Of a DNA stretch of 64,000 nucleotides, positions 1 to 9,249 are shown piece after piece (position 1 is the stretch's first letter; every line of letters begins with the position of its first letter). The DNA is taken from the NCBI RefSeq assembly GCF_002264395.1, contig NZ_NFVA01000017.1, positions 1 to 64,000 of the forward strand. The letters are read 5' to 3'. The position numbers and the translations under genes were made by a program. The notes under the pieces are model-generated. The model saw nothing but the letters and a program-made list of their open reading frames with translations, was not told the origin of the DNA and searched no databases. This stretch comes from Paenibacillus sp. VTT E-133291. GTDB lineage: Bacteria; Bacillota; Bacilli; Paenibacillales; Paenibacillaceae.

Positions 1-249
1 TTCAGCGCTTTGCTCTTCTGACCCTAGCTCCGCAGATGCTTCTGCATCCTGTTGCCCTTGACTCGGATCAGCTGCTGTAGTATTTTCCGCCGGATCTGCG
101 TCTTCACTGTTCATAGAAGCTCCGTTTGCCTCAGTATGATCATCAACCAGATCCTCTGCGGTATTCTTCATTGCTGCGGCAGCCGCAGCGTTTTCTTCCT
201 GATGATCCTCTTCTGGCACAGAATCACCGCTGTGAATAAATTTGCTCAT
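1..249 (-). CDS. Partial protein downstream of spoVAB, acidic N-terminus
   Basis: The first 83 codons of a minus-strand gene are visible and the rest lies beyond the left edge. It starts with ATG at 249, preceded by a GGGGG ribosome site, 14 bases after the spoVAB stop, so it is probably the third gene of the spoVA operon. The visible protein begins MSKFIHSGDSVPEEDHQ and continues as acidic, alanine-rich low-complexity sequence without a membrane segment. This is not the usual start of SpoVAC. A GerA/SpoVAF-type germination protein with a polar cytoplasmic N-terminus is one possibility, but the family cannot be assigned from this fragment. Confidence 0.6.
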   Translation of the reverse strand, partial: MSKFIHSGDSVPEEDHQEENAAAAAAMKNTAEDLVDDHTEANGASMNSEDADPAENTTAADPSQGQQDAEASAELGSEEQSAE

Positions 250-263
250 TCCATAACCCCCGT

Positions 264-689
264 TTACTGTCGGTATACAAACCAGTCGAACAAAGAACCC
301 GCGACCTTCCCGCTAACCATCGCCATTAACAGCCCGAACAGATAATGTGTCATATTCAAGCGTTTCGCGAGTATAGGCAGCACATTTAATACCTCGGTCA
401 ATGCTGCAGCGAGCATCCCGACAAAAATCCCGTCAAATAGTCCTATACCAAGTTCAACTAAAGGACCTGAAGATATTTTCCAATTCCAAAAATCACTTAC
501 GGTTCCTACCAATGATCCGACTACCATCGCACCCTCGTACCAATGTACTTTATCGTAAGAAGAAGTTAATTGGGCCAGACGGGGCACCATGTCAAGAACC
601 ACAAATAAAGCGATCACACCGCCACCTACAGCGATCCCCCCTGCAATCCCCAGCAGCAAATTCAACCCTAGTGTTATAGGTGCCGTCAT
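264..689 (-). CDS. spoVAB: Stage V sporulation protein AB
   Basis: A 141-residue integral membrane protein with about four hydrophobic segments, the same length as B. subtilis SpoVAB. It belongs to the SpoVA set, which acts in the forespore inner membrane and moves dipicolinic acid into the spore and out again at germination. The glycine-rich first segment (around residues 8-28) and the block near residues 50-70 containing WYEGAMVVGSLVG fit the family. The ATG overlaps the spoVAA stop as ATGA, indicating translational coupling. Forespore expression is expected from the promoter upstream of spoVAA. Confidence 0.93.
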   Translation of the reverse strand: MTAPITLGLNLLLGIAGGIAVGGGVIALFVVLDMVPRLAQLTSSYDKVHWYEGAMVVGSLVGTVSDFWNWKISSGPLVELGIGLFDGIFVGMLAAALTEVLNVLPILAKRLNMTHYLFGLLMAMVSGKVAGSLFDWFVYRQ

Positions 690-1348
690 CTTCCGTCCTC
701 CACGTTCTCTGGTTGATTTTCTCCACGGCGCCTCATTTTGCTATACTCCTCATTGATGACGTATTGATCGATATTTTTCTGATACAGGTACATTTCCACT
801 TCTAGCGGTGTTGGCTCCTCATTCCACTTTTTCTTAAATAAATGGTTGAAAAAAATGACCATCCCAAAACCGATGCCTACAGAATACGCAATCTGAAAGA
901 CAACCGGATGCTCATCCCGATGACCGGTTATCATCTCGACAATTCGGATTTGGACCTCCTGCATGTTTACATCCGCATGGAAATTCATAATGGTCAGCGC
1001 AGACCCGAAGAACAGCAGCAGCCACACTAAAACAAACATCGCTACTGAGGGCTTCCGCCTCTCCACCGGACCTTCAATCTGCACAATCGTTCTCCCTTCA
1101 CCGATCGGCTCAATGTCCGCTTCGGGCACCAGCTCATAAATGCGGGGAATAACCATCAGAAGATCAATCAAAATCAGATTGCCGTCACTTTGCTCTGGCT
1201 TCATTAGCAAAATAGATTCCAGGGACTCTTTCAGCTCTGGCTCCGCGATCAAAAATGCAATATCACCCAATGTGACACCTTTACCTTTGGGTACCGTCAC
1301 CCGGTTCTTAAGCTGTATATAGATGGCGGGAGCAGAATGTTGTTTCAT
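686..1348 (-). CDS. spoVAA: Stage V sporulation protein AA
   Basis: The first SpoVA operon protein, about 220 residues. A soluble N-terminal domain (about residues 1-100) is followed by two membrane segments (about 103-122 and 153-172) and a charged C-terminal tail, as in SpoVAA. Its role is in dipicolinic acid transport across the forespore inner membrane. An ATG at 1354 sits one base from the AGGAGG site, whereas the ATG at 1348 is seven bases away, so the second is taken as the start. It overlaps spoVAB by four bases. It is the first gene of an operon running off the left edge, far from the spoIIA operon that it follows in B. subtilis. Confidence 0.92.
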   Translation of the reverse strand: MKQHSAPAIYIQLKNRVTVPKGKGVTLGDIAFLIAEPELKESLESILLMKPEQSDGNLILIDLLMVIPRIYELVPEADIEPIGEGRTIVQIEGPVERRKPSVAMFVLVWLLLFFGSALTIMNFHADVNMQEVQIRIVEMITGHRDEHPVVFQIAYSVGIGFGMVIFFNHLFKKKWNEEPTPLEVEMYLYQKNIDQYVINEEYSKMRRRGENQPENVEDGR

Positions 1349-1399
1349 CCGCATTCCTCCTAAAGGTTGTGGTCAAATAGCTCCGGTGCAAGATAACGG

Positions 1400-1429
1400 T
1401 AGTATGGGAGTAAAGCCTTATTTTTACTC
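1400..1429 (-). promoter_or_regulatory. Candidate sigma-G promoter of the spoVA operon
   Basis: On the minus strand, GAGTA (1429-1425) lies 18 bases before CATACTA (1406-1400). The second element matches the sigma-G -10 consensus CATnnTA exactly; the first matches GYATA at three of five positions. Transcription would start about 45 bases before the spoVAA start. SpoVA operons are known sigma-G targets, so the position fits; the site itself is inferred by eye. Confidence 0.5.
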
Positions 1430-1610
1430 TTGAAGCTCTGAATCAATTTCCAAAGAAGCTGAAATGTTGATTCTTTATAGGTATCGGGAAGACTTATCAC
1501 ACCTTACAATCTTGTTATAAAAGACGAAGGGAGGCATTTATGTAAGCGGATACAAACGTCGCGATTTAATGAGCACTTGTTGTTAAAACCATAATCTGGA
1601 GGTTATTATC

Positions 1611-2645
1611 ATGAGTAAAAAAAGCTCAAAAACAATGTTCAAATTGTTCATCTGCCTGTCTCTCGTGTTTAGTATGTGTTTCAACTTTGTGAATAACAAA
1701 CCTGCGGAGGCTGCTGCGACTTTTGCAAAAGGGGCGGATGTAGGCTGGCTATCGGAGATGGAGTACTATAATTGGTCTTTTTATAATGATAACGGTGTGA
1801 AACAAGATCTACTGCAAATCCTCAAAGACCACGGGATGAATTCCATTCGACTTCGGGTCTGGGTCAACCCCTCCATTAATTTCTCCAACAAAGCCGATGT
1901 TGTGAAACAGGCCGTTCGCGCCAAGAACATGGGTTTTCGAATCATGATTGACTTTCATTATAGTGATACATGGGCAGATCCTGGCAATCAGAAGAAACCT
2001 GCTGCCTGGACCAGCAAGAACTTTACTGCTCTAAAGACAGCGGTATATGACCACACTTATGATGTTATGAATACTCTCCAAGCTAGCGGTGTAACGCCGG
2101 AATGGGTACAGGTAGGGAACGAGACGAATAATGGAATGCTGTGGGAGGATGGAAAAGCTTCTGTAAGTATGAGTAATTTTGCCGCGTTGATCAATTCAGG
2201 TTATAGTGCAGTAAAAGCGGTCAGTAGTAGTTCAAAAGTCATCGTCCACCTCTCTAACGGCTACGACAATTCCTTGTTCCGCTGGATGTTTGACGGTCTG
2301 AAGTCTAACGGTGCCAACTATGATGTGATCGGCATGTCACTCTATCCAACTACAAGCAACTGGTCTACACTGAATGCTCAGACATTAACGAATATGAATG
2401 ATATGGTTGCCCGGTATGGTAAAGAGGTGATCATTTCAGAGGTCGGAATGGATGTTAGTGCTCCAACAACGGCTAAAGCTTTTCTTACGGACATCATTAG
2501 CAAAACAAAATCGGTAAGTGGCGGCAAAGGGCTTGGCGTATTCTATTGGGAACCGGAGAGTTATGGTACATGGTACGCTTACACAAAAGGTGCCTTTGAT
2601 TCTTCTGGTAAGCCTACGGTGGCTTTAGATGCCTTTTTGAATTAA
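1611..2645 (+). CDS. Secreted GH53 endo-beta-1,4-galactanase
   Basis: A 344-residue secreted glycoside hydrolase of family 53, which cuts the beta-1,4-galactan side chains of pectin. Residues 1-35 form a signal peptide (KKSSK start, hydrophobic core 9-26, AEAA-type cleavage region). The catalytic domain follows directly with GADVGWLSEM (41-50), the acid/base Glu171 in QVGNET, the nucleophile Glu277 in ISEVG and the YWEP motif near 312. There is no carbohydrate-binding or cell-wall module. A TGGAGG site precedes the ATG. It faces the cytoplasmic GH53/importer operon across a shared terminator, suggesting that products released outside are taken up by that importer. Specificity within the family is inferred from homology. 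Confidence 0.92.
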   Translation: MSKKSSKTMFKLFICLSLVFSMCFNFVNNKPAEAAATFAKGADVGWLSEMEYYNWSFYNDNGVKQDLLQILKDHGMNSIRLRVWVNPSINFSNKADVVKQAVRAKNMGFRIMIDFHYSDTWADPGNQKKPAAWTSKNFTALKTAVYDHTYDVMNTLQASGVTPEWVQVGNETNNGMLWEDGKASVSMSNFAALINSGYSAVKAVSSSSKVIVHLSNGYDNSLFRWMFDGLKSNGANYDVIGMSLYPTTSNWSTLNAQTLTNMNDMVARYGKEVIISEVGMDVSAPTTAKAFLTDIISKTKSVSGGKGLGVFYWEPESYGTWYAYTKGAFDSSGKPTVALDAFLN

Positions 2646-2647
2646 AA

Positions 2648-2690
2648 AAGAAGACAGCCACGGTGCTTAACCATTGGCTGTCTTCTTTTC
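2648..2690. terminator. Bidirectional terminator between the two GH53 genes
   Basis: A perfect 13-bp inverted repeat (2648-2660 against 2675-2687) with a 14-base loop, T-rich after the stem on the plus strand and A-rich before it. It can stop both converging transcripts. Confidence 0.85.
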
Positions 2691-2704
2691 TATCCTAATA
2701 ATCT

Positions 2705-3751
2705 TTAGAAATGGAGCGAATCCAGTTTCTTACCTTCAAAATCAAACAGAGCTAAATTGGACCACCCATTCTCATGCCCAACAGACCATTCCTTTTGCGA
2801 AGGAATCCAAGCAGGTTCCCAGTAATAAAAGCCGATTCCTTTTCCGTTAGGTGTATTCTCAATTACGTTTATGAAATCCTTCATATACTTAGCTTGACCC
2901 TCTACTGTGGCTGGATAACCTTCATGGAGCTGGGCTTCCTCATTCACAATTACTGGAAATCCTTCAGGTGCATTCAGTGTCCATGGATAGGCTGTTTCCA
3001 CCACAATGATATCCTTGTTATAACGCAGCGCTAATTCGTTCAGGTTAAGCTGCAAGTCGTCCAAAGTACCATGCCACCAAGAGTAGAATGATAATCCGAT
3101 CACATCAAAATTTACGCCATGTTCTAAGAAACGATCAAAAAAGTTACGGCTCGCCGGATGATCAGCTCCCCGGTCAATGTGGATCATAATGGACAAGTCA
3201 GAATCGACGGATTTCGCACCCCCTATACCCGCTTTAACTAGCGTAGTGAACTGCTCCCACTGCTCCGGAGTATCACAATCTCCATCAACCTTGCCTTCTC
3301 CCCATAACATGCCTGGCGTAATTTCATTACCGATCTGCACCATATCGGGCAGTGTGCCTTGGGACTGTAAAGCTTCGAGGGTCTCGCGTGTATACTCATA
3401 CACGGCGGATGTCAAACCACTGAAGTCAAGTGCCTCCCAAGCTTTTGGCTTCCATTGGTTAGCCGGATCGGCCCATTTGTCTGAATAATGAAAATCCAAT
3501 AAAAAGTTAAGCCCTGCTTCTTTGATTCGCTTAGCCATGACCAGTGTACGTTCTAAATTGCAGAAACCGCCTGGAGGGTCATTCCAAATCCGTAGCCGGA
3601 TGGCATTCACTCCATTGTCCTTTAGGATGTGGAGTAAATCCTCACCTTCCTCAGCGCTCCGAACAGAGCTACTGTGGAACTTGCCTCCACTCTGCTCTAT
3701 TTCATCCAAAAACGAGATATCCATTCCATTGATAAATGTCGTTATCATCAT
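2705..3751 (-). CDS. Cytoplasmic GH53 galactanase
   Basis: A 348-residue GH53 protein with no signal peptide, so it should act inside the cell on imported galacto-oligosaccharides. Acid/base Glu143 is in QIGNEI, nucleophile Glu252 in VVETAYPW, and YYWEPAW is near the end. The DFHYSDKWADPANQ block is shared with the secreted paralog, but the proteins are otherwise clearly diverged. It is the last gene of the importer operon: its AAAGGAG ribosome site overlaps the end of the permease gene two bases upstream, so the two are probably translationally coupled. Two adjacent ATG codons (3751 and 3748) could serve as the start. The exact substrate length preference is not visible. Confidence 0.88.
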   Translation of the reverse strand: MMITTFINGMDISFLDEIEQSGGKFHSSSVRSAEEGEDLLHILKDNGVNAIRLRIWNDPPGGFCNLERTLVMAKRIKEAGLNFLLDFHYSDKWADPANQWKPKAWEALDFSGLTSAVYEYTRETLEALQSQGTLPDMVQIGNEITPGMLWGEGKVDGDCDTPEQWEQFTTLVKAGIGGAKSVDSDLSIMIHIDRGADHPASRNFFDRFLEHGVNFDVIGLSFYSWWHGTLDDLQLNLNELALRYNKDIIVVETAYPWTLNAPEGFPVIVNEEAQLHEGYPATVEGQAKYMKDFINVIENTPNGKGIGFYYWEPAWIPSQKEWSVGHENGWSNLALFDFEGKKLDSLHF

Positions 3752-3753
3752 CC

Positions 3754-4632
3754 CTACTCCTTTACAGAACCAAGTGTCATCCCTTTAACAAAATATTTCT
3801 GCAAAAATGGATATACGATTAGAATAGGAGCAGCCCCGATAAAGATTTGCGCGGCTCTAACCGTTGTCTGCGAGATTAATTCCATCTCCTTCGGATTAAT
3901 GCTCATGGAGCTCATATCCCGTTGAATGATAACGGTCTGCAGAAAGGTCGCCAGCGGAAACTGCTTGGAATTGTTCAAGTACAACAGTCCATCGAACCAG
4001 GAGTTCCAATGAAACACCATACTAAACAGTGCAATCGTCGCAATCGATGGTAGTGAAATCGGTAAGTAAATACTGAATAAGGTTCGGAAATGTCCGGCAC
4101 CGTCTATTAGTGAAGCTTCCTCCAGATCTTTAGGAATACCACGGAAGAAGTTCAGCATCAGAATGACCAAGAACGTATTTACTGCACCTGGCAGAACGAG
4201 TACCCAGAAGGAATCCATTAAGCCAATTTTTTGAATGACAATGTAGAAAGGGATCAGTCCACCATTGAACACCATACTGAAAACGAACAACCAGGAATAC
4301 ACATTCCGACCTTTAAAAACTGAGTTTTCCTTAGATAAGGGATAAGCCGCCAGAAAAGTAATCAGAAGTGTAAGTCCGGTTCCGAGTACGGTTCTTTGTA
4401 CGGATACCCATATGGAGTGCAGGAATATCGGATTATTCATTGTCTTTTTATAAGCTTCCAGAGAGAACTGCTTTGGCCACAGGCCTACCAGATTGGCATC
4501 AGCCGCAGACTTGGCACTGAAAGACACAGCTAATACGTGAATCAGAGGAACAATACACATGAGTGCGAGTATGATCAGAAAACAAGTATTGAATATGTTG
4601 AAAATACGATAACCTCTAGTTTTGTAATACAT
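3754..4632 (-). CDS. Sugar ABC importer permease, LplC/YtcP type
   Basis: A 292-residue MalG-like permease with six predicted membrane segments. The cytoplasmic EAA loop is visible around residues 173-195 (EEASLIDGAGHFRT), the contact site for the ATPase. It pairs with the permease upstream and the binding lipoprotein at 5785-7488 to import an oligosaccharide, inferred to be galactan fragments because GH53 genes flank the set. No ATPase is encoded here. Such importers in Bacilli commonly use a shared MsmX-like ATPase encoded elsewhere. Confidence 0.9.
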   Translation of the reverse strand: MYYKTRGYRIFNIFNTCFLIILALMCIVPLIHVLAVSFSAKSAADANLVGLWPKQFSLEAYKKTMNNPIFLHSIWVSVQRTVLGTGLTLLITFLAAYPLSKENSVFKGRNVYSWLFVFSMVFNGGLIPFYIVIQKIGLMDSFWVLVLPGAVNTFLVILMLNFFRGIPKDLEEASLIDGAGHFRTLFSIYLPISLPSIATIALFSMVFHWNSWFDGLLYLNNSKQFPLATFLQTVIIQRDMSSMSINPKEMELISQTTVRAAQIFIGAAPILIVYPFLQKYFVKGMTLGSVKE

Positions 4633-4656
4633 AGGTCTCCCTCTTCCTTTGGTAGT

Positions 4657-5547
4657 TTAGAAAATGCGATATCCTGCCCATTTTTTAGCCAGACTGTACG
4701 ATACAAGGATTAGGACCATACTAATGGCTGACTTGAACAGTCCGATTGCTGTACCAAACCCCATCTCACCATTCAGAATAGCTGTACGGTATACGAAGGT
4801 GTCGATAATATCGCCTTTCTGATAGACCAGCGGATTATAGAGGTTATAGATCTGGTCAAACCCTGCATTCAATACATTTCCAAGAGCCAGGGTACCTACC
4901 ACAACAACCATTGGCAGTAGAGAAGGCATTGTGATAAAACGTGTCTGTTTCCAGCGGGTTGCACCATCTATTTCAGCAGCTTCATATAATGAAGGGTTAA
5001 TTCCTGCTAGAGCAGCCAGGAAAACGATCGTGTTATAACCAAATTCCTTCCATACATCCGTGAGAATGACCGTGAACCTGAACCAGTTATTATCTCCTAA
5101 GAAAAAGATGGGTTTAATCCCCATACTGCCGAGAATCTGATTGACGAAGCCGTCTGTAGCAAGCAAATCTAGCAAGATCCCGCCAAGGATGACCCAAGAC
5201 AAGAAGTGAGGTAAATAAACCAGTGTCTGAATTGTACGCTGTATATAAACCTTGCGGATCTCATTCAACAGAATGGCGAACACAAACGGCACAGCCAGAT
5301 TGAAGATCATCTTCAGAACGGCAATAATCAATGTGTTCCAAATGACCTGCATACTGTCATTACGTTCAAATAGATAGCGGAAATTATCTAATCCAACCCA
5401 CGCTGATCCCGAAATTTTTAGCCATGGCTTATAATCCTGGAACGCCATCACAATTCCGCCCATCGGTATAAAGCTGAAGATGATCAGGAATATCATCGCC
5501 GGCAGCAACATTAAGTGAAATGGCCATGTTTTTTTAAGTGTTCTCAT
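4657..5547 (-). CDS. Sugar ABC importer permease, LplB type
   Basis: A 296-residue MalF-like permease of the LplB group. The N-terminal membrane segment is followed by FSFIPMGGIVMAFQDYKPW, typical of this group, and the EAA loop is YEAAEIDGATRWKQT (about 188-202 from the chosen start). The frame stays open to a TTG at 5571, but the ATG at 5547 has GGGGGA six bases upstream and is taken as the start. It is separated from the LplC-type gene by 24 bases. A hairpin at 5714-5760 lies between it and the binding-protein gene, which probably makes the permeases less abundant than the binding protein. Confidence 0.9.
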   Translation of the reverse strand: MRTLKKTWPFHLMLLPAMIFLIIFSFIPMGGIVMAFQDYKPWLKISGSAWVGLDNFRYLFERNDSMQVIWNTLIIAVLKMIFNLAVPFVFAILLNEIRKVYIQRTIQTLVYLPHFLSWVILGGILLDLLATDGFVNQILGSMGIKPIFFLGDNNWFRFTVILTDVWKEFGYNTIVFLAALAGINPSLYEAAEIDGATRWKQTRFITMPSLLPMVVVVGTLALGNVLNAGFDQIYNLYNPLVYQKGDIIDTFVYRTAILNGEMGFGTAIGLFKSAISMVLILVSYSLAKKWAGYRIF

Positions 5548-5713
5548 CCTTGGTCCCCCATATCGTGTCAAGTTCTTCTGTAACCATACTCAAATTATAG
5601 CAACGACAGGATTCCCCAAATAGCGAGCAAAACCAATATATATGGTACAAAACCAATCTCTTTACCGTATAGAAACAGAAGCTAATTTATACAAATTCGG
5701 ATAACCGCTAACG

Positions 5714-5760
5714 CAAAAAGAGACCGTTTCCACAGCTAAATAACAGCTGAGAAAACAGTC
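5714..5760 (-). terminator. Intra-operon terminator after the binding-protein gene
   Basis: On the minus strand a 16-bp imperfect stem (5760-5745 against 5738-5723, G-U pairs and one mismatch) is followed by TCTTTTT. It sits between the binding-protein stop and the permease start. Partial termination here is a common way to make more binding protein than permease. Confidence 0.65.
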
Positions 5761-5784
5761 CCTAATTGTACCCTTAACAGAGCA

Positions 5785-7488
5785 TTATTTTACACTGTCA
5801 TACCATTCATTTACTTCTTTAGTGATTTGATCGCCGCCGCCTGATTTCCAGGTCGCTACGAAGGTATCGAAAGCTTCTAGTGGCTTGTTGCCATAGATGA
5901 TCTCATTAAACGTTTGGTTCTCGATTTTGTTCAGGTAATCCATCTTCGATTTCATAGTTTCAGTAGTAGGGCCTGTGAACATATTTTTGAAGGATTTATC
6001 CTCTTGTGCCAGCAGAACCTTTGCAGCTGCAGGAGTATCCTTACCATAGTTCACAGCTACATCCTTCTCCAAACGAGTGGTTGGTTCAGCACCATCTGCA
6101 AGGTTAAGAAGGGCTTTCATTTGGGCATCTGGAATCCGGGCGCCGTCACGAACCAGCATATAACGAACACTGTTTACATAACCACCAGCAATTTTATCAT
6201 TTTCAATCATCTTACCGTCTGCATCTAGTTCATAGTCATATCCTGCAAAGAGGCCGTTATCTAGCTCGCTTCCAGGCTTAGGATCAGCAAAGTTATCGAA
6301 CAGATAGTTTTGATAGGTGAAGAAGGCTTCTGGATTTTTCATCTTGGTGCTAATCAGAGTTACACCGTTAGTGAACTGTGTTCCATGACGCATAACTTTA
6401 CCATCTGGTCCTGCTGGAATTTCAATTGGAGCCCATACAGCATCCGGAGCATTCTTCACAGTATCTTGAAGCGGCCAACCGCTCATCCAGTATGGTCCTG
6501 GGAGAATACCTGCTGTGCCCGCCACTGCTGGCTCAGCTGTTTTGTTCTCATCCCAAAGCGCTGCTTCTTGAGGAATATAACCTTTTGCGAGCCATTCCTT
6601 CATTTTTTCGAGCCCTTGCTTCATACCTGCATTTACAGAGCCGTATTCCAATTTACCATCAGCATCAAGATTCCATTGCTGCGGAAGCGTTCCATAAGCA
6701 CCGAAGATCCAAGAAGGATCGCCCATCCAAGTGTTCATTGATGTCTTAAAGCCGATACTGAGCGGAGTCACCTTATCTGGTGCCAAGCCGTCAGGGTTCT
6801 GATTCTTGAATGCATCCATAACTTTTTCTAGCTCATCAATCGTTTTAGGAGCTTGCATATTTAGCTTGTCCAGCCAATCTTGGCGGATCCAAAGAATGTA
6901 ATCATGGTTGTATGCGTAATCGAGTACAGGGAGACCCATTCTTTTGCCATCACGGCTGTATTGGTTCCATACGTTCGGATCCTGTGCCATGGCTTCTTTC
7001 CAAGTAGTTGAGGCGTATTTATCAAATAGTGTTCCCACTTCAGCATACATACCGGAATCAATCAAATCCTGAGCAATCGTGCTATCCCCCGTACCGATCG
7101 TTACAACATCGGGCATTTCCTGACCAGATGACATCGACAGGCGTAGTTTGGTTCCAAAAGCGCCATTCGTATCTGTAATGGACCAAAGTGATTTAATATT
7201 GATGCCGAACTTTTCTTTTGTCCACTTCGTAGCTACGTTATTCTCAATGCTTTCCCCATTCTTGAATTTAAGCTCAGGGTCAACACCCCATACCGTTGTA
7301 ATGGTTACCTCAGGATCATATTTATCCTTGTAGGCGTTTTCAGAATTAGATGTTGTATTGGTAGTCGTATCACCGGCTGTATTCTTTCCATCAGCAGCAT
7401 TATTACTCGAACAACCTGCGAGACTACCTACCAAAAGCATACTCATACACAGGAGCGGCAGCCATTTTTTTCTCTTCATCGCGCTCAT
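5785..7488 (-). CDS. Sugar-binding lipoprotein, LplA/YtcQ type
   Basis: A 567-residue extracellular solute-binding protein of the large type found with LplB/LplC permeases. The signal peptide ends in the lipobox LAGC with Cys26 as the lipidation site, so it is anchored outside the membrane. The following 30 residues are a Ser/Thr/Asn-rich linker. Start at the ATG of MSAMKRKK, preceded by AAGGGGG at good spacing. It is the first gene of the importer operon and lies 109 bases from the two-component regulator gene that probably controls it. The ligand is inferred to be galacto-oligosaccharide from the GH53 neighbours only; LplA-type proteins bind various sugars. Confidence 0.9.
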   Translation of the reverse strand: MSAMKRKKWLPLLCMSMLLVGSLAGCSSNNAADGKNTAGDTTTNTTSNSENAYKDKYDPEVTITTVWGVDPELKFKNGESIENNVATKWTKEKFGINIKSLWSITDTNGAFGTKLRLSMSSGQEMPDVVTIGTGDSTIAQDLIDSGMYAEVGTLFDKYASTTWKEAMAQDPNVWNQYSRDGKRMGLPVLDYAYNHDYILWIRQDWLDKLNMQAPKTIDELEKVMDAFKNQNPDGLAPDKVTPLSIGFKTSMNTWMGDPSWIFGAYGTLPQQWNLDADGKLEYGSVNAGMKQGLEKMKEWLAKGYIPQEAALWDENKTAEPAVAGTAGILPGPYWMSGWPLQDTVKNAPDAVWAPIEIPAGPDGKVMRHGTQFTNGVTLISTKMKNPEAFFTYQNYLFDNFADPKPGSELDNGLFAGYDYELDADGKMIENDKIAGGYVNSVRYMLVRDGARIPDAQMKALLNLADGAEPTTRLEKDVAVNYGKDTPAAAKVLLAQEDKSFKNMFTGPTTETMKSKMDYLNKIENQTFNEIIYGNKPLEAFDTFVATWKSGGGDQITKEVNEWYDSVK

Positions 7489-7529
7489 TTTGTTCCCCCT
7501 TAGATTCCTTAAGTGTTGGTTATGACTTA

Positions 7530-7535
7530 ATTATA
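7530..7535 (-). promoter_or_regulatory. Candidate -10 element before the binding-protein gene
   Basis: A perfect TATAAT on the minus strand, 42 bases before the start codon. No good -35 sequence lies at 15-18 bases, which would fit a promoter needing an activator, such as the adjacent AraC-type regulator. Confidence 0.35.
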
Positions 7536-7597
7536 GGGAACGAAGATGATGTCGAATACGTCATTTAAACAAGGTTTCTGCACCTTTCTCAACCTCT

Positions 7598-9241
7598 CTA
7601 TCCGTCACGAAATTCATTTGGTGTCATATTGTAATGCTTTTTGAACATTTTGCTGAAATATTGCGGATTTTGATATCCGAGTTCGGTAGTGATTTCATAG
7701 ATTTTTTTATTCGTATTCTTAAGCAGATAAAGTGCACGTTCCATCCGCATGCGGATAATATAGTCTCCGAGCCCTTCTCCTGTCTCTGCCTTATATATTT
7801 TAGATAAGTATACGGGGTGCAGATACACATGATCCGCTATCGTCTTGACCGACAAATCATGTCCGGAATGGTTCCCTACCAGCTCATGCACCTGCTTAAT
7901 AATGTAACTTTTCGTATTCTGATCACTTTCTGAGAGTTCCTTCTGAAGCTTGTTTAGCATATCGAACGCCCAGTCCTTCAGTTTGTCAAAAGAAACAATG
8001 ATGCTCTGAGTCAACATCGGATCGAACGCATATTGGTCGATTTGTGAGATGAACTGCCCCCCTTTGTGGGCAATGTACATGAACGCATTAGTAATGGACA
8101 AAAAAACTTCATACAGATGCTCACTTGAAAATCGCGCATTCTCCATATCTCGGAACACATCAGCGATCTTCTCGCGGGCTGTATCCCATTGCTTAGATTC
8201 CAGCAAATGAATAAGCGTTGGCGGACGGTAAAGGCTTTCGAGTGATTTGATGCTCATCATCTCCTGAAGATGACGATCCCCCAGATAAAGTACCGAGCCT
8301 GTTTCATTATGTGTTGTCAAAAACATTGAACTTAAGCCACTTCGATAGGCAGCCGTCATCCCTTCGGGAAAAGCAAACCACTCCGTAACGATAAGCGATA
8401 TCTCACCCTTCAGGTAGTTACTCACACTAATTCTGAAGTTAGCGATCGCTGACTTAAGGATTTGTTGTCTCGCAGCATCGTAATTATTCGACTTCTCTAA
8501 CTCCCGCTGGATGACTGGCTTCAGCTCGACAAGCAAAATTAAACAATCATGGGGTGCTTTGCAAAACCAGACATGGAACTGCTCTTTAAAGAGCTCCTCG
8601 GCAATATTGCCGATGGCATATTCCATTAGGGAAACCGAATGATGATCCATCGCGGCATAATGTTTACCCAGCTGAATCAATAACATCGCCGCTTCCACAT
8701 CTGATTCGAAAGAGATTTCATATTCCTTTAGCTTTAAAGCAAGTGTCCGCTCAGACAGTACTCTACCAAGTAGTAATTCATGCATCAAGTTGGCCCGTAA
8801 AACACTGTAATCGGCTTTCCGATTATAGAGTAGCAAATGGTATTTATCATGTGCCTCCCATTCATCTTTTAGAGACTCAATCGCTCCGGAGATACTTTTG
8901 ATAAATTCTTCATCACTTACCGGCTTCAAAATATAATCAAAGGCCTGCAGCTGAATCGCCTTCTTAGCATACTGAAAATCAGAATAACCTGTCAGTAGGA
9001 TCGAACGGATATCCGGCCATTTCTCACTCACTGTTTCAATTAATTGTAACCCGGACATTCCCGGCATAGAAATATCAGTAACCATAATATCTATATCCTG
9101 CTGTTCCAATATTTCCAGAGCCTCAGCACCTGATGCCGCCTGATGCACTTGCTTTACGCCAATCTCGTCCCACGGAATCGTGCGGGCCAGACTTTCTGTT
9201 ACATAAGGCTCATCATCGACTAACAAGATCTCTATCAACAT
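7598..9241 (-). CDS. YesN-type response regulator with AraC DNA-binding domain
   Basis: A 547-residue regulator. The N-terminal receiver domain (about 1-120) has the acid pair in LLVDDE, the phosphorylated Asp56 in MVTDISMPG and the conserved Lys in YILKPV. A middle region of about 300 residues is the usual poorly conserved linker, and two AraC-type helix-turn-helix motifs fill the last 100 residues (YLSKIYKAETGEG and YFSKMFKKHYNMTP). The gene follows the kinase at 9250 after only eight bases and precedes the importer operon, so it most likely activates galactan uptake genes when phosphorylated. The inducing sugar is not known. Confidence 0.92.
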   Translation of the reverse strand: MLIEILLVDDEPYVTESLARTIPWDEIGVKQVHQAASGAEALEILEQQDIDIMVTDISMPGMSGLQLIETVSEKWPDIRSILLTGYSDFQYAKKAIQLQAFDYILKPVSDEEFIKSISGAIESLKDEWEAHDKYHLLLYNRKADYSVLRANLMHELLLGRVLSERTLALKLKEYEISFESDVEAAMLLIQLGKHYAAMDHHSVSLMEYAIGNIAEELFKEQFHVWFCKAPHDCLILLVELKPVIQRELEKSNNYDAARQQILKSAIANFRISVSNYLKGEISLIVTEWFAFPEGMTAAYRSGLSSMFLTTHNETGSVLYLGDRHLQEMMSIKSLESLYRPPTLIHLLESKQWDTAREKIADVFRDMENARFSSEHLYEVFLSITNAFMYIAHKGGQFISQIDQYAFDPMLTQSIIVSFDKLKDWAFDMLNKLQKELSESDQNTKSYIIKQVHELVGNHSGHDLSVKTIADHVYLHPVYLSKIYKAETGEGLGDYIIRMRMERALYLLKNTNKKIYEITTELGYQNPQYFSKMFKKHYNMTPNEFRDG

Positions 9242-9249
9242 ATTCCCTC

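Noticed and set aside
1611..3751. The two GH53 genes as a recent tandem duplication
   Set aside because: They are convergent, differ in secretion and share only motif-level similarity, so an old divergence is more likely.
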